This document shows, in pieces, positions 1 to 9,350 of a DNA stretch of 22,500 nt; the stretch's first letter is position 1; every line of letters begins with the position of its first letter. Both the position numbers and the translations under genes were made by a program. Below the pieces are notes generated by a model that had not been told where the DNA came from, did no database searches, and was given only the letters and a program-made list of their open reading frames with translations. The DNA comes from Chrysomallon squamiferum (taxonomy: Eukaryota; Mollusca; Gastropoda; Neomphalida; Peltospiridae), in NCBI GenBank assembly GCA_012295275.1, contig CM022666.1:14153106-14175605 (forward strand). The letters run 5' to 3'.

Positions 1-399
1 TAACTTCTGTACATTTTTGTCCTTTTAGGAAAGGTCATCAAACAGGCCGACCCTTGTACCGCCTGATACAGCGATGACCAGTTTGTACATATTTGCATAT
101 TAATTAATATTAATGAGTGATGCACGCTTGCATATCAGTATATCACGTGGCGAGAGAGTGCAGGCGTCCTATTTTTTACCTGTAACGAAGATGTGATGGA
201 TTATCTAATTACATATCTCAGGTAAGCAAATGAAGACGTGTTTTGATTTATTTTCTCTTCAAATAGAAATCGTTGTTGTGGCCGCCTCTGTTAAAGATGA
301 TGTGATGTTTTAACAAATGAGAAAGGACATGTCCTTACGTACGTACATATTTGCACAGACTGTATCAGGAGCTTCGATGTATTTTCATACTTCATACTC

Positions 400-400
<1 letters not shown>
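1..400. other. Unique flank, no gene seen
   Basis: Mixed-composition sequence with no supported exon, RNA gene or repeat. Confidence 0.5.
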
Positions 401-442
<42 letters not shown>

Positions 443-443
443 T

Positions 444-509
<66 letters not shown>
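401..509. repeat. Compound (TC)n(AC)n microsatellite
   Basis: (TC)n from 401 to 438 passes into an interrupted (AC)n to 509. Confidence 0.95.
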
Positions 510-510
<1 letters not shown>

Positions 511-623
511 ATTCATTTGCTTTTTTATCGGTTATTATTATTTTTTTTTCTCCGTGTACCATCAACATTTCACATAGCAAACATATATTCTAATATAAGA
601 CTTTATACTTATACATAGTCTTA

Positions 624-734
624 AACACACACGCGCGCACACACACAGACACACACAGACACACACACACACACACACATATATCGATACTTGAATACTT
701 GAATACATACTCGCGTACACACACACACACACAC
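624..734. repeat. (AC)n microsatellites with CG and AG interruptions
   Basis: Interrupted (AC)n at about 624-680 and a second short (AC)n at about 716-734. Confidence 0.9.
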
Positions 735-1494
735 TGACGGATATACACGGAAAGACTGGTTTATTCAGAGAGTTCATCGAACCGATCGAGAATGGAAACC
801 CCAGAGATGTGCAATTACAACGTAAAATATCTACAAACAAAAGTGATGGATGGGCGAACGTTCGTTCTCATTCGTCCATTGTTTTGTGAGGAATCAAATC
901 ATTCTACACGCTTGACCACACAATCGGCGAATCCCGTGTTGACGTACGTGAAGTGCCACAAACAAACCCCGGAAACAATACCGGTCAAAAGTTGAAACAC
1001 GTCTTACAGATCTGACCAATGGGAAACCGCCTTTCGTACATCATAGCGTCCGCCGCTGAACTACCTGTGCATGTTTTATTTCTTTTTTCTTCTTGACAGG
1101 TAACTAATAAAGATAAATAAAAGAAACCGCTGACAATCATCACTCATCACGTTTGATGGATGTAGGGACGAGATGAAAGGGGTGGGGGGGGTGGGGGAGA
1201 AGATAAAACCCGCCATAGTTCGATTAAGACGAATGTTTTTTGTTGTTTTTTTTTTTTCTGCTATGGCGGCTTTCCTTGGTTTTTGCAGACGAACAAAAGT
1301 TTTGGCGGTGATTCATGGATCCGGCCGTTACGACACAAATAATGATGAATTTGTACCTAGTGTCAGTTTGATGATGATCCATTGTATTCCCGGACGCGTA
1401 TAATCACAGAAAGGTCAAGAACGAAATGGTCGATGGATCTACATCAAGAGAGAAAGAACAGGAATAAATCAATAAATGGTATAACATGCAGAGA
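735..1494. other. Unique sequence, no gene seen
   Basis: Moderately GC-containing DNA with short open frames (for example 792-995 and 1173-1403) that show no domain or conserved composition. It includes the G-quadruplex motif near 1180 and a CCAAT at about 1016-1020. Confidence 0.4.
1179..1197 (+). other. G-quadruplex motif
   Basis: GGGGTGGGGGGGGTGGGGG offers four G-runs with one- or two-base loops, a very compact quadruplex-forming pattern on the plus strand. Confidence 0.6.
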
Positions 1495-1727
1495 TTGACA
1501 GACAGACAGACAGACAGACAGTCAGACAGAGGCGAGAGTTTTAGAGATGGATCATACCCCGGTGACAAGATGGCGCTCTTATGCATACAAACACTATCTA
1601 TCAGTCTGTGTGTCACTCTCTCTCTCTCTCTCTAAGTCTCTTACATATTCGTATTCGATTTCTAGACCGAAACACTGTTAGAAAGAAAGAGATATACACA
1701 GGGAAAGAAAGAGAGGAAAACAAAGAG

Positions 1728-1793
<66 letters not shown>
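1495..1793. repeat. (GACA)n, (TC)n and (GA)n microsatellites
   Basis: (GACA)n at about 1495-1530, (TC)n at 1615-1633 and a long (GA)n at 1732-1792, separated by purine-rich sequence. Confidence 0.9.
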
Positions 1794-1797
<4 letters not shown>

Positions 1798-2470
1798 TTA
1801 AAAAAGAATATTTATGAGAACATAAAACAATTTAAAAAGAAGAAAATTCCTTTCAAGAGAAAATTCCTTTTGTTCGTTTATTGAACAATATACTTTGCGT
1901 TAAGCCAGTTTAACAGCAGTGCATTTATGTTGTGAAGCAGGCAATGAATGCATCTATTATATTTTACTATTGCTTGCCGTAATCCATGAAAGCACTAAAA
2001 CAGAAAAATAAAAAAGAACAATAAAAAATCCACAGTTCCTTTCAGCCATAAAAATATTTAACAGAAATGTAAATGTAAGTGGACTGATTTATTGACTACC
2101 AAGAAATGTTTACTGAGTAATGTTCTGTGTGTGACTTGTGTAGATAACTGAAGAAAAAGAAGAAAAAAAACGTTCGACCTTCAGATTACAGCTGTACTAG
2201 AAACAAATACAAGTATGAAATTTACTGAAAGAGTACATCCATCTTCTGTCATAAAAAATGGCTCTTTTGTTGTTGTTGTTGTCTTGCTTTTATTATTATT
2301 ATTATCTGGAAGTAATGATTTTTTGGGTGGGGTTTATGACAACACAACAGATATTCATTTATATTTCTTTCATGTGATATCTTTAATAAAGAAAAAAAAG
2401 AATGTATGAACACGTTTCTGAAAAATGTTATATTTTATATAACAAACACGGATCATATACACGACATAGT
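1794..2470. other. AT-rich intergenic sequence
   Basis: No supported gene. Short TTG/TTA triplet runs occur at about 2266-2306. Confidence 0.5.
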
Positions 2471-2545
2471 CAAACGTTCGACCGGTAACAATCGATCCTG
2501 TGTCGGCAGCATTTGTGCTGAACGTTTCTCACTTTGCTACACACA
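2471..2545 (-). mobile_element. Degraded tRNA-like SINE head, copy 1
   Basis: On the minus strand GTAGCAAAGTGAG (plus 2527-2540) and AGGATCGATTG (plus about 2489-2499) match the A- and B-box-like elements of the copy at 2640-2706, same orientation, with 31 nt between AAAGTG and GGATCGA. The rest is diverged, so this is an old copy or a separate family member. Confidence 0.35.
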
Positions 2546-2639
2546 GATCCCATTACCACATTGATTTTACACTTTTAGAAAGATTCGTATGTCTCAAAAC
2601 CGTAAAAAAAAAAAAAAAAAAAACTTTATGTAATAAAAG

Positions 2640-2706
2640 TAGCCGTCGACAAGTATCGATCCCGCGTTGATCTCGGTCTAAATGGCGAACACTTTGCCGC
2701 CATCCG
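2640..2706 (-). mobile_element. Degraded tRNA-like SINE head, copy 2
   Basis: On the minus strand an A-box-like GGCGGCAAAGTG (plus 2690-2702) is followed 27 nt later by a B-box-like GGGATCGATAC (plus 2653-2663), the spacing of a tRNA-type Pol III promoter. It reads like the tRNA-derived heads of invertebrate SINEs, which in plus orientation appear as TCGATCCCGCG ... CACTTTGCCGCC. No intact tRNA fold is claimed. Beyond the B-box on minus lies a T20 run (A20 on plus, 2604-2623). Confidence 0.4.
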
Positions 2707-2849
2707 TTAATTGTGTGAACATTAAAAGGTTAATACAACCTTAATACTTTAAAAGCCGGAGTATTAACAGACGCACTTGATTGTCTTTCTTTCCATCAAA
2801 AAGCAACGCCAGATAATCACGCGTTGAAAGTTCTTTAATGAATGCCGAG

Positions 2850-3160
2850 GACACTTGATGTCAGTGTCAAAGACAGGAAAAGTTCATTACACATTTAAAT
2901 GCCAACGTCTGCCGCCCTAAGCGGCCGTTCTTTAAGGGCAGTCTCGTTTTGGTGTGACCTTCACCGATAATGACTTCCGCTAATTGCACTGACAAATGCT
3001 GCGGCTGGCTCTTTTGAAATCCAGCGGATTACAAGGGTTTGTTGACCAGAGAGGAAAAAGCCTCAAAGGACAATGGTGTTAATTAACTGTTAATTGGCCT
3101 CGTTTTCGTCTCTAATTAGCATTCCTGGTCGTGACACCGGCGTTAATCATGCTTGCAGGT
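2850..3160. promoter_or_regulatory. Candidate enhancer rich in homeodomain-type sites
   Basis: This is the longest block in the left part without simple repeats. It contains TAATTG (2981-2986), GATAA (about 2966-2970), a TCF-like TCAAAG (3063-3068), a SOX-like ACAATGG (about 3070-3076), the palindrome GTTAATTAAC (3078-3087), TAATTGG (3091-3097), TAATTA (3113-3118) and GTTAATCAT (about 3142-3150). There is no open frame. Enhancer function is inferred only from site clustering. Confidence 0.3.
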
Positions 3161-3615
3161 TTCGACATAGCAACATTTCTTAACAGTCCAACTAATCTCT
3201 TCTGACATTGATGCAGATCTAAATGGGGAAAGGGGACGGTATCACAAAGCCTTGATTTTTGTTTTGTCCACTTTTCTTCATTATCATTCTCTCCCCAGAA
3301 ACTGTTTCAGTCATTTTAACCTGTTTATCATTGTTCAGTTTTGGGTTTTCATATCCATGAAAACGGTTTTAACATGAATGTACAAATCTCTTTGAGATGG
3401 GCACTTTTTTTTTTTCTTTACACCGTTAAACCATCGGCGATCTGAATATGGATGATCCCTTTTAATATAATCCTGCAACGGTCGATGGGGCTGGGGCTGT
3501 ATTGCCAGGGTCAGAGTTGGGTGGGGTTATTCTATCTGAAAAAAGGAACAGTTTTGTTGTTATACCTGGTAAAGCATGGGTTAGTATCCTGGAAACGTTT
3601 GATTTAATCGTTCAT

Positions 3616-3617
<2 letters not shown>
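3161..3617. other. Intergenic sequence with a G-rich patch
   Basis: No gene seen. A loose G-rich run at 3487-3526 (five G-runs with uneven loops) could form a weak quadruplex. Confidence 0.4.

Positions 3618-3658
<41 letters not shown>
3618..3658 (+). repeat. A41 homopolymer
   Basis: An uninterrupted run of 41 A. It could be a retroposon tail, but no recognisable element precedes it. Confidence 0.9.
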
Positions 3659-3661
<3 letters not shown>

Positions 3662-3786
3662 AATGCAACACCTCGTTTTTCATTATTTGTTTAAAGATTG
3701 TGAATTATATGTCATGTACAAACGTGCTTGTTAAAATCAAGACATAAAAATATGAAGTAAATGTTTAATTAACGTTGCTTGATCTG

Positions 3787-3809
3787 CCTGTCTGTCTGTC
3801 TGTCTGTCT

Positions 3810-3850
<41 letters not shown>

Positions 3851-3860
3851 TTTGTGTGTG
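3787..3860. repeat. (TCTG)n(TG)n microsatellite
   Basis: TCTG tetramers passing into (TG)n. Confidence 0.95.
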
Positions 3861-3998
3861 ATACAAACAAACAGCAGTAACAGTAAATCTTCTGGTTTTT
3901 CTTTTATACTACATGTGTATGAAAAAGCATGCTACTCTTAAAAATCAACACCAAGAACGTCAAACATGATAAATATAAGAAACGAAAGGCGCAACAAT

Positions 3999-4240
3999 AA
4001 GGGTTACTTCCAACAAATTACCAAGCAATGAAAAACTTAAAACGTTGTCACACGATATCAGCAGAAACATAAAGCCAATGGGTTACTCTTACGAAATATT
4101 GCCAACAGATGTCAAACATACTTGTTGTAATGAAAACAAAATGTGTAAGACAACAAGCATGGGTTACTCCTACGAATTAACAGCAAGCAATCTTTTAACA
4201 GCTAAAGAAAAATTAGCTAAAAAGAACCATAATAATAAAA
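3999..4240. repeat. Diverged ~80-bp tandem repeat, three copies
   Basis: GGGTTACTYCYACRAA begins at 4001, 4080 and 4161. After each copy comes a related GCCAAsmAAT/GCAAGCAAT stretch. The last two copies encode MGYSYE in one plus-strand frame, but that frame has no other protein-like feature and I do not call a gene. Units have drifted considerably, so the array is old. Confidence 0.55.
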
Positions 4241-4388
4241 ATAACAATAAAACTAATAAAATAAAAACCTCAACCACCGGGTTTTCAGCTGGTTTACCGA
4301 ACAGCTGACACTTGAAATGTATAAATCGTTACGCCGCTGGGTTTGAAGTTGTTAAAGAGTTAATTGTTTTTTTATAAACAGTCGGAGA

Positions 4389-4427
4389 TGAGTCAGTGTA
4401 ACCGCAGCCAGCGCTTGATTGACGTCA
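4389..4427. promoter_or_regulatory. AP-1 site and consensus CRE
   Basis: TGAGTCA at 4389-4395 and the full palindrome TGACGTCA at 4420-4427, 24 bp apart, in a short GC-richer patch. Both are consensus bZIP sites. No gene start is evident nearby, so a distal element is the more likely role if it is functional. Confidence 0.35.
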
Positions 4428-4480
4428 TGTTACACCTTGTAACAACATCCTAGCCTCTGTGTTCAGTTTATTTTATATAC

Positions 4481-4756
<276 letters not shown>

Positions 4757-4881
4757 ATATATTTTTTTAATATCGATGCATCGATATTGTTAGACTATTC
4801 GGCCAAAGAAAAAGGTTGCTGATAATTAAATCTCAAACAGCTGGATAGAATAAAATATATCTTTCGGACAACATATATGAT

Positions 4882-4898
4882 TTCGCAATTTGACGTCA
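4882..4898. promoter_or_regulatory. C/EBP-like site next to a second consensus CRE
   Basis: TTTCGCAATT is followed at once by TGACGTCA (4891-4898). This is the second perfect CRE of the window, on the other side of the (TC)n tract from the one at 4420. Confidence 0.35.
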
Positions 4899-5730
4899 TC
4901 GTATTTTTCCAGTTGGATATCAGGCGTTATCTGACAATAAAGTGTGACAAAAATTGACAATATACACGAGGTGGTAGTATTACTGATATTTTAGATTTAT
5001 CAGGAGTAGATGGAAAATGTTTACAAATCTCCGCCAAGCTGAATACTATTTCTTTCTTCTTGTTTATTGTGCAACAGCAACAACACCAACTACAACTACG
5101 AAACCAATGCTACTGTTACTACCATTACTACTACAACTACTTCTACTACTACTGCTGCAACTTGAGCTACAACTGCTAGTACTTTTATAAAATATTTTTC
5201 TTTCTATTTACGAAATAACCGGACGACAAAAATTTAAAAAAATCATTTTATCCTGCCAACCTTGATATTTATTATCATACTTTATTATTACTAAAGGTTG
5301 CTCGCTGACTTCTAGAGGGTATACAATAACATGAGACTACTTATTATGTATTTAGATCTCTTGTGAATACCTCTATCATCAAAATAAAAAATATATATTT
5401 ATTTACGAGCAGTAAATGAACGATGGAATTCAATTAATCATTTAAGAACAAGGAAGCAACTAACAATATTTGTGAATATTAAATGAAATAAACAAAGACA
5501 GCTTAAATAGACCACTGAACGGCAAAAATAAAGCAATAACCTGTTAATGGATCATAAAAAGAAAGAAACAACAGCAAATAGTTGATGAGGACGGGTTGAG
5601 AAAAGTAATAAAATTGTATACGTGGTCATCAGATGGGATGTGTGCGATATAAAACAAAACAAAAATATAACAAGGTTGTTTTAAGTCAATACAATATTCA
5701 AAAGCGAAATAATAGAGTAACGTTAGGTAA
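4899..5730. other. AT-rich intergenic sequence with cryptic triplet repeats
   Basis: A degenerate CAA/CTA/ACT triplet stretch lies at about 5076-5185. No gene is supported. Confidence 0.5.
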
Positions 5731-5870
5731 GAACTTACGTAACAGATAAGTAGGCAGGTACGTAAACAGGTAGATAATTAGCAATTAGACAGAAAACAGA
5801 CAGTAACAAATAGGTAGACAAATAGATAGATAGATATATTAGTCTGATAGAAATTCACATATTGTTACTA
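5731..5870. repeat. Cryptic GTAG/AGAT-type repeat
   Basis: Scattered AGGTA, AGACA and AGATAGATAGAT phrases, a decayed tetranucleotide repeat. Confidence 0.5.
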
Positions 5871-5924
5871 ATAATTTGATATAGATATCTTAATTGTTAA
5901 AAAAAGGAAAAAATACACATTGTT

Positions 5925-6115
<191 letters not shown>

Positions 6116-6206
6116 ATCAAACAAATAAGAACTCTTTTGATAAGTCAGTTGTGTAAGATAGCCTCTTTTGTTTTTTTGTTTTTTAATTTTAATTTTAATA
6201 ATTAGT

Positions 6207-6284
6207 GTTTGTGTGAGTGTGTGTGTGTGTGTCTGTGTGTAACTCTCTGTGTGTGTGTGTGTGTGTGTGTTGGTGTGTGTGTGT
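6207..6284. repeat. Interrupted (GT)n microsatellite
   Basis: GT dinucleotides broken by AG, CT and TAACTCTC segments. Confidence 0.9.
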
Positions 6285-6830
6285 TTAAAAAAAAACGAAA
6301 TTGCAAATTAGCTAAACATTTTGAATACAGAATGCTGTTAAATAAAGCATTTAATTTTTAACGGAAATAACGAGGTTACGCGAAAGCTTCATTTTAAAAT
6401 TACGGAAATACTAATGCGATATTCATTAAACATTCCGCGACTGGCACAAAGTGATAAATCTAAATATGATGTGTCCGTAAACCGCGAAATTCAGAAAATA
6501 AACACGAACGTAATTTAAAACAGATTAATTATACATACATGTATTTAAAGTACACGTCCAAACATTCACCTCTGTTACGTAAGGGGTTACCATAACCAGA
6601 ACCATCACAGTATGACGCGCACTGACCTAAATACGTCACAACGGGGGTCATAAAAGTTAACAGTTTAAACATCAGACGTCAAGCTGTTTTACAAAAACGC
6701 TTGATTTTATTTTAATAATTCACAGTAAGCCTTGCATATGACTGCATGGAAATTTAATTTAAATTCAAACTATAAAAACCAGGGAGTGTCCGAAATAAAA
6801 TATGCTAAGCTGTGCAAAAATAAGAAGAAA
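6285..6830. other. Unique AT-rich sequence with bZIP-type sites
   Basis: No open frame of note. It contains the site cluster at 6575-6681. Confidence 0.45.
6575..6681. promoter_or_regulatory. Cluster of bZIP-type sites
   Basis: TTACGTAA (6575-6582, PAR-bZIP/E4BP4 type), an inverted repeat GGTTAccaTAACC (6585-6597), TACGTCAC (6632-6639) and GACGTCA (6675-6681) fall within about 110 bp of non-repetitive sequence. No coding frame is visible. Regulatory function is inference. Confidence 0.3.
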
Positions 6831-6958
6831 AAAAAAATAATAATAAAAATAAATAAAATATGGCCGCCAGCGTTCCCGAAATAGAACTTGGTTTAGGTTT
6901 GAGTATGGTTGATAACCAGTGACATATGTTAATTAATTTTTAACGTAATAACTGATTT

Positions 6959-7007
<49 letters not shown>

Positions 7008-7100
7008 TAGTAGTAGTAGTTGTAGTAGTATAAAAGTAGTAGTTGTTGATGTAGTAACAACAACAACAATAACAATAACAATAACAATAACAATAACAAT
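6959..7100. repeat. (AAT)n, (TAG)n and (AACAAT)n compound repeat
   Basis: Pure AAT triplets to about 7004, TAG triplets to about 7050, then CAA/AACAAT units to about 7100. Confidence 0.9.
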
Positions 7101-7376
7101 ACAATGACAATAATATTGATGAGAAGATGAAGAAGAAAAATAATAAGAAAGAAAAAAAGAAACAGATAGTAAACTTTGGACATTTCATGACGATGATGAC
7201 AATAAATTGATGCTTAATGCTACCTCAGTTAATTTTAAACACCGACACTTTGTGGTCTATAAAATTATAAAATTAAAATTAATCCAGAGATTTTCAACAG
7301 ACAAAGATAAAGAAGACTGAATTCTCTCCCACAGAGGGGGAGGGAGGCGTGATATATTCGACCCTCGGGCTAAAAG

Positions 7377-7379
<3 letters not shown>

Positions 7380-7429
<50 letters not shown>
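7380..7429. repeat. (AT)n microsatellite
   Basis: About 25 AT dinucleotides without interruption. Confidence 0.95.
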
Positions 7430-7430
<1 letters not shown>

Positions 7431-7555
7431 CTAAAGATATCAAGTTGTAAATATATATTGAAAGAGCAGAGAAAGACATTCACTATTTATATAGTCTAAT
7501 GTAGTCAATAAAATATTACGTCATTTCAAGTTGTTGTTATTACGTCTGTTGCTAC

Positions 7556-7670
7556 ATCTCCAACTACTACTACTACTACTCGTACTCCTGCTCCTAATTC
7601 TACTACCGTTAATATAACTACAGCTACCATGACGACTACTACTACTATATGAATACATACAAACATGTAT

Positions 7671-7711
<41 letters not shown>

Positions 7712-7718
7712 CTTGTAT

Positions 7719-7750
<32 letters not shown>

Positions 7751-7806
7751 ATATATATTAGACAAACATATATATACATATATTATATACATACATACAC
7801 ATATAT

Positions 7807-7838
<32 letters not shown>

Positions 7839-7840
7839 TA
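7556..7840. repeat. CTA triplets followed by (AT)n, (AC)n and (TATA)n blocks
   Basis: Degenerate ACT/CTA triplets at 7560-7650, then alternating (AT)n and (AC)n segments. Alternating purine-pyrimidine runs here can form Z-DNA or cruciforms. Confidence 0.85.
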
Positions 7841-8098
7841 TTTATAAATAAACATTTTGTATTGTTAGTAAGCAGTATATTAAAGGTGAGATGACGCATA
7901 CATTAACTTCCGTGTTCAGAGTAAAGACTGATATGAAGTGGCTACCAGTGTGAAATTTCATTTATTACAGTTATTATTCGCCTCCTTTCATCCGTTACTC
8001 TGCAGTAAACTGACTAATGTCAGATATATTCAAATAATGGTTAGCGAGTACGTAGCTATCGATAATACATGCTAGTGTTATTGCATAAGTGTCGATCA

Positions 8099-8103
<5 letters not shown>

Positions 8104-8150
<47 letters not shown>
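8104..8150. repeat. (GT)n microsatellite
   Basis: About 23 GT dinucleotides. Confidence 0.95.
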
Positions 8151-8152
<2 letters not shown>

Positions 8153-8180
8153 ATGTGGGTGGGTGTATATATATATAAAA

Positions 8181-8213
8181 TATACACCTACTTATTAAAT
8201 AAGGAAAGATTAC

Positions 8214-8246
<33 letters not shown>

Positions 8247-8625
8247 ATGTATGTATGTATGTATGTATGTATGTATGTATGTATGTATGTATGTATGTAT
8301 GTATGTATGTATGTATGTGTATGTATGTATGTATGTATATTATAATGTTATAATATACAGCTACTTATTAAATAAGAAAAGGTGACTGTGTCTATGTGTG
8401 TCTATGTGTGTATGTATGTATGTATGTATGTGTGTGTGTATCTATGTGTGTATGTATGTATATGTGCGCGTGTAGGTATTTATGCATCTGGTATGCATGT
8501 ATGGAAGGGTGTATATGAATGTATGTGTGTGTACGTATGCAAACACATACAAACAGATATTCGCACGCACACACGCATGGACAAACACGTACACACCAGA
8601 CCTGTATATACATAATTACTTATTA
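8181..8625. repeat. ~173-bp tandem duplication with internal microsatellites
   Basis: TATACACCTACTTATTAAATAAG at 8181 recurs as TATACAGCTACTTATTAAATAAG at 8354, and each copy is followed by GACTGTGT/TACTGTGT and then (GT)n and (ATGT)n tracts. A shorter third echo, TATACATAATTACTTATTAG, is at 8605-8624. The (ATGT)n tract of copy 1 spans about 8233-8339. Confidence 0.7.
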
Positions 8626-9218
8626 GTGGCCTTGTAGTAATGTGTTTGAGTGGAACATTAACTGTTGTTAACAGACAGTGTTTACTCGGAATAAATATAC
8701 TGTCTATTTTTCATGCTGCTTATTTATGTGTTTATTAAATATTACTTTGATGCTGTGATACAGATATAACCAGACGTAATGTTTTAAATACTATTTATTT
8801 GTTTGTTTTGTTGTGTTGTAATAGCATGGATTGAAACTGAAATAGATGCATGTACATACATACATATACATATACATATACACACACATATATTTGTTTT
8901 ACTTAAAGGACAAATTTAAAATAACAGATTGATAAGCTCTAGATTGTGTTTGCCTGTTGCTAACTTCTTTTCAAAATGTTCTGTTTTATTTTATTTTCAC
9001 TCATTAACTGTTTGATATCAAATGATTTGTATCATTGAATCTTGCGATGACAAAGCGTGATGTTCAAATAATCGTATCCCACCCTCAAACAGGAATATAT
9101 TTTCTTCTATTTGCATTCACTATATGTCTTACTTATTATATTGTTGATAATAAAGATATAAAGAAAAATAAATAAATACAGCTGTAATAGAAATAGATGA
9201 TGACGATAATGATGAAAT
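8626..9218. other. AT-rich sequence downstream of FAM43
   Basis: No gene seen. It contains a degenerate (ACAT)n at about 8850-8892 and the candidate FAM43 polyadenylation hexamers. Confidence 0.45.
8985..8995 (-). terminator. Candidate FAM43 polyadenylation signals
   Basis: On the minus strand two overlapping AATAAA hexamers occur here (TTTATT at 8985-8990 and 8990-8995 on plus), about 360 nt beyond the FAM43 stop codon. They are the nearest tandem consensus signals seen downstream. In AT-rich DNA such hexamers arise by chance, so confidence is low. Confidence 0.25.
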
Positions 9219-9322
9219 ATCTAAACAAGATTACTACTAACAATAACATGATGATGATGGTTTATCCAAACAAGATTACTACTAATAATAACATGATGAT
9301 AATGTATTATCCAAACAAGATT
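9219..9322. repeat. 45-bp minisatellite just 3' of FAM43
   Basis: The phrase ATCYAAACAAGATTACTACTA begins at 9219, 9264 and 9309, an exact 45-bp period over about 2.3 copies, with small differences in the internal ATG/AAT triplets. It lies within 30-130 bp downstream of the FAM43 stop codon, so it is probably in the 3' UTR. It is not part of the reading frame. Confidence 0.8.
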
Positions 9323-9350
9323 AACAATTAAAGAAAACAAACCTGTCTCG

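Noticed and set aside
792-995. 67-codon plus-strand open frame
   Set aside because: Short, no recognisable motif, no splice context.
2640-2706. Intact tRNA gene
   Set aside because: Box-like elements are degenerate and no full cloverleaf or anticodon arm can be drawn, so it is called a SINE-like head only.
7526-7855. Tyr-Ile/Val-Cys open frames
   Set aside because: They come from (AT)n and (AC)n blocks, with no coding composition outside the repeats.
8237-8340. CRISPR-like regular repeats
   Set aside because: It is a tetranucleotide microsatellite without spacers, in a eukaryotic genome.
8069-8353. Met-Tyr-Val-Cys repeat protein
   Set aside because: It is a translation of (GT)n and (ATGT)n tracts.
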